From the NCBI GenBank assembly GCA_947566125.1, contig CANOIR010000014.1:1-55154 (forward strand): a stretch of DNA of 55,154 nucleotides. The letters run 5' to 3'. Position numbers and translations under genes: made by a program. The notes under the pieces are model-generated. The model did no database searches. It was given only the letters and a program-made list of their open reading frames with translations, and was not told the DNA's origin. This document shows, one piece after another, positions 54,278 to 55,154 of the stretch. The stretch comes from an uncultured Ruminococcus sp. GTDB taxonomy: Bacteria; Bacillota; Clostridia; Oscillospirales; Ruminococcaceae. Positions within the stretch are counted from its first letter, which is position 1; each line of letters begins with the position of its first letter.

Positions 54278-55154
54278 AATTAAATTCACAAACATATCCA
54301 ATTCTGTATGATTTGTAACAGCTTACAGCAGCATCGCTGTTGTCATTAAAAGACCATTGACCGTTTATTTGCCAAAGCATGACATAAGGTTCATAAGGAT
54401 GCGATGGGTCATTGTAATCAATACCGGATGGTTCATTTGAAAACCAGAGATTATTATCATTTATATAATCAAGACCTTCACCGTCCAGCCATGAAGCGGT
54501 TATAGAACCATCTGAATCGAATGATGTTGTTCCACCTACCCATAGATATCTCAAGCTTGTACTTGAAACTTGACTTAATATTTCGTTTAAGTCATCTTCG
54601 CTTTTTATGTATGCTAAATGTCCGCCCATTGATTCACAATAGCTTTTTGCTTCATTCCATGTACATGCTTGTTCAACTATAGTAAAGGTTCTCTTAGTAG
54701 GCTCAGTTGACGGCTCGGTTGGAGGTTCAGTTTGGGGTTCTGTTTCAGGTTCTTTAGGTTCATCTTTTATTTCTACAGCAAGTTCAGTTTTTGACTCTTC
54801 AATAGTCGTTTCAGTTGATTCCAAAGAATTACTGTCATCATATGTGATTTTATTTTTTCTTGAGTTATCGTTATTTATGAATAAAATTACTAAAATCGCT
54901 ACAGCAATAACAAGCAGTGCTATAAGTGCTGTTATTATAGCTATCATAATGCTAAGATCGTTTTTGTTTTTGCTTTTACTTGAAGATAAATTATTATTTG
55001 TTCCTGTATTTATCTCTGTCGGTATTTCATCGTTGTAATTATTCTGACCCCATTTGAATTGACTTTGCACTTGTTGGTCATTGCTTTGCTGTTGTGAGTT
55101 GTTTTCCCTTACCAGTTTTTGACCGCAAACATCACAATAAACGTCATTGAGAGT
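54276..55154 (-). CDS. Membrane-anchored C-type lectin domain protein with zinc ribbon (5' end outside window)
   Basis: The frame stays open to the window edge, so the true start lies beyond 55154 and the visible part is about 292 residues. From the N-terminus: a zinc-ribbon-like half (YCDVCGQKL), a Gln/Asn-rich stretch, one transmembrane helix (IMIAIITALIALLVIAVAIL), a Glu/Pro/Thr linker with repeated TEP units, and a C-type lectin-like domain (about the last 135 residues; WNEAKSYCESMGGHLAYIKS, WLDGEGLDY, CYKSYRIGYVCEFN). The lectin domain should face outward. Ligand unknown; adhesion or carbohydrate sensing are possibilities. An apparent GTG start at 55070 is only an internal Val. Confidence 0.82.
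   Translation of the reverse strand, partial: TLNDVYCDVCGQKLVRENNSQQQSNDQQVQSQFKWGQNNYNDEIPTEINTGTNNNLSSSKSKNKNDLSIMIAIITALIALLVIAVAILVILFINNDNSRKNKITYDDSNSLESTETTIEESKTELAVEIKDEPKEPETEPQTEPPTEPSTEPTKRTFTIVEQACTWNEAKSYCESMGGHLAYIKSEDDLNEILSQVSSTSLRYLWVGGTTSFDSDGSITASWLDGEGLDYINDNNLWFSNEPSGIDYNDPSHPYEPYVMLWQINGQWSFNDNSDAAVSCYKSYRIGYVCEFN

Overview
The window is a piece of chromosome from a low-GC Gram-positive anaerobe, most likely a gut or rumen Ruminococcus-type member of the Oscillospiraceae. I infer this from AT-rich intergenic DNA, near-consensus TTGACA/TATAAT promoters that mostly have 17-bp spacers, strong AGGAGG ribosome sites, a T-box leader, a secreted esterase with a dockerin module (implying a cellulosome-type scaffold), a reverse rubrerythrin and the GGGtGRT/NifU-like pair. 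No species call can be made without a database search.

Layout. 1-960: leader-distal end of a type I-E-like CRISPR array, then a decayed accessory patch with a multiply frameshifted gene. 961-3400: small accessory genes, namely a small Sm-like protein, a DUF2975/YozG-type HTH pair, and a PadR/DUF2812 cassette flanked by an 18-bp direct repeat. 3415-17427: branched-chain amino acid biosynthesis. leuA (minus strand) sits behind a T-box riboswitch and is divergent from a long run ilvB-ilvN-ilvC-ilvD-leuC-leuD-(ADP-ribosylglycohydrolase)-leuB-(DUF815 AAA ATPase)-ilvA-ridA. 17440-18721: a long palindromic repeat, a HAD phosphatase and tRNA-Leu(UAA). 18729-28096: a sucrose regulon with a LacI-type repressor, two pairs of tandem operators, a complete ABC importer with its own ATPase, GH32 fructosidase, fructokinase, sucrose phosphorylase and an HPr-like protein lacking the catalytic histidine. 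28254-42368: housekeeping and transport genes (two MATE exporters, AraC regulator, uvrB-uvrA, thioesterase, adenine deaminase, CmpB-like membrane protein, radC, RluA-type pseudouridine synthase) and a second copy of the palindromic repeat. 42655-45600: a 981-residue secreted modular esterase with two SGNH/CE12-like domains, a ricin-like module, an internal dockerin and a CBM35-like module. 45664-50887: dtd, DUF5662, an unknown gene, glgA and a class B penicillin-binding protein. 51257-52984: a NifU-like scaffold followed by the GGGtGRT protein. 53100-53420: a compact convergent locus that I interpret as an Fst/par-like type I toxin-antitoxin system. 53657 to the end: reverse rubrerythrin and a truncated membrane-anchored C-type lectin protein.

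How the genes work together. The ilv/leu set covers the route from threonine and pyruvate to the valine, isoleucine and leucine precursors. RidA removes the reactive enamine made by IlvA, and leuA is separately gated by charged leucine tRNA through the T-box. The sucrose operon imports sucrose by ABC transport, cleaves it by phosphorolysis or hydrolysis and phosphorylates the fructose, under a repressor whose TAACCGGTTA sites also lie in front of its own gene. The least ordinary items are the type I toxin-antitoxin locus, the paired 163-bp palindromic elements with compensatory changes in their arms, a cysteine cluster inserted in IlvB, and an ADP-ribosylglycohydrolase embedded in the leucine genes.
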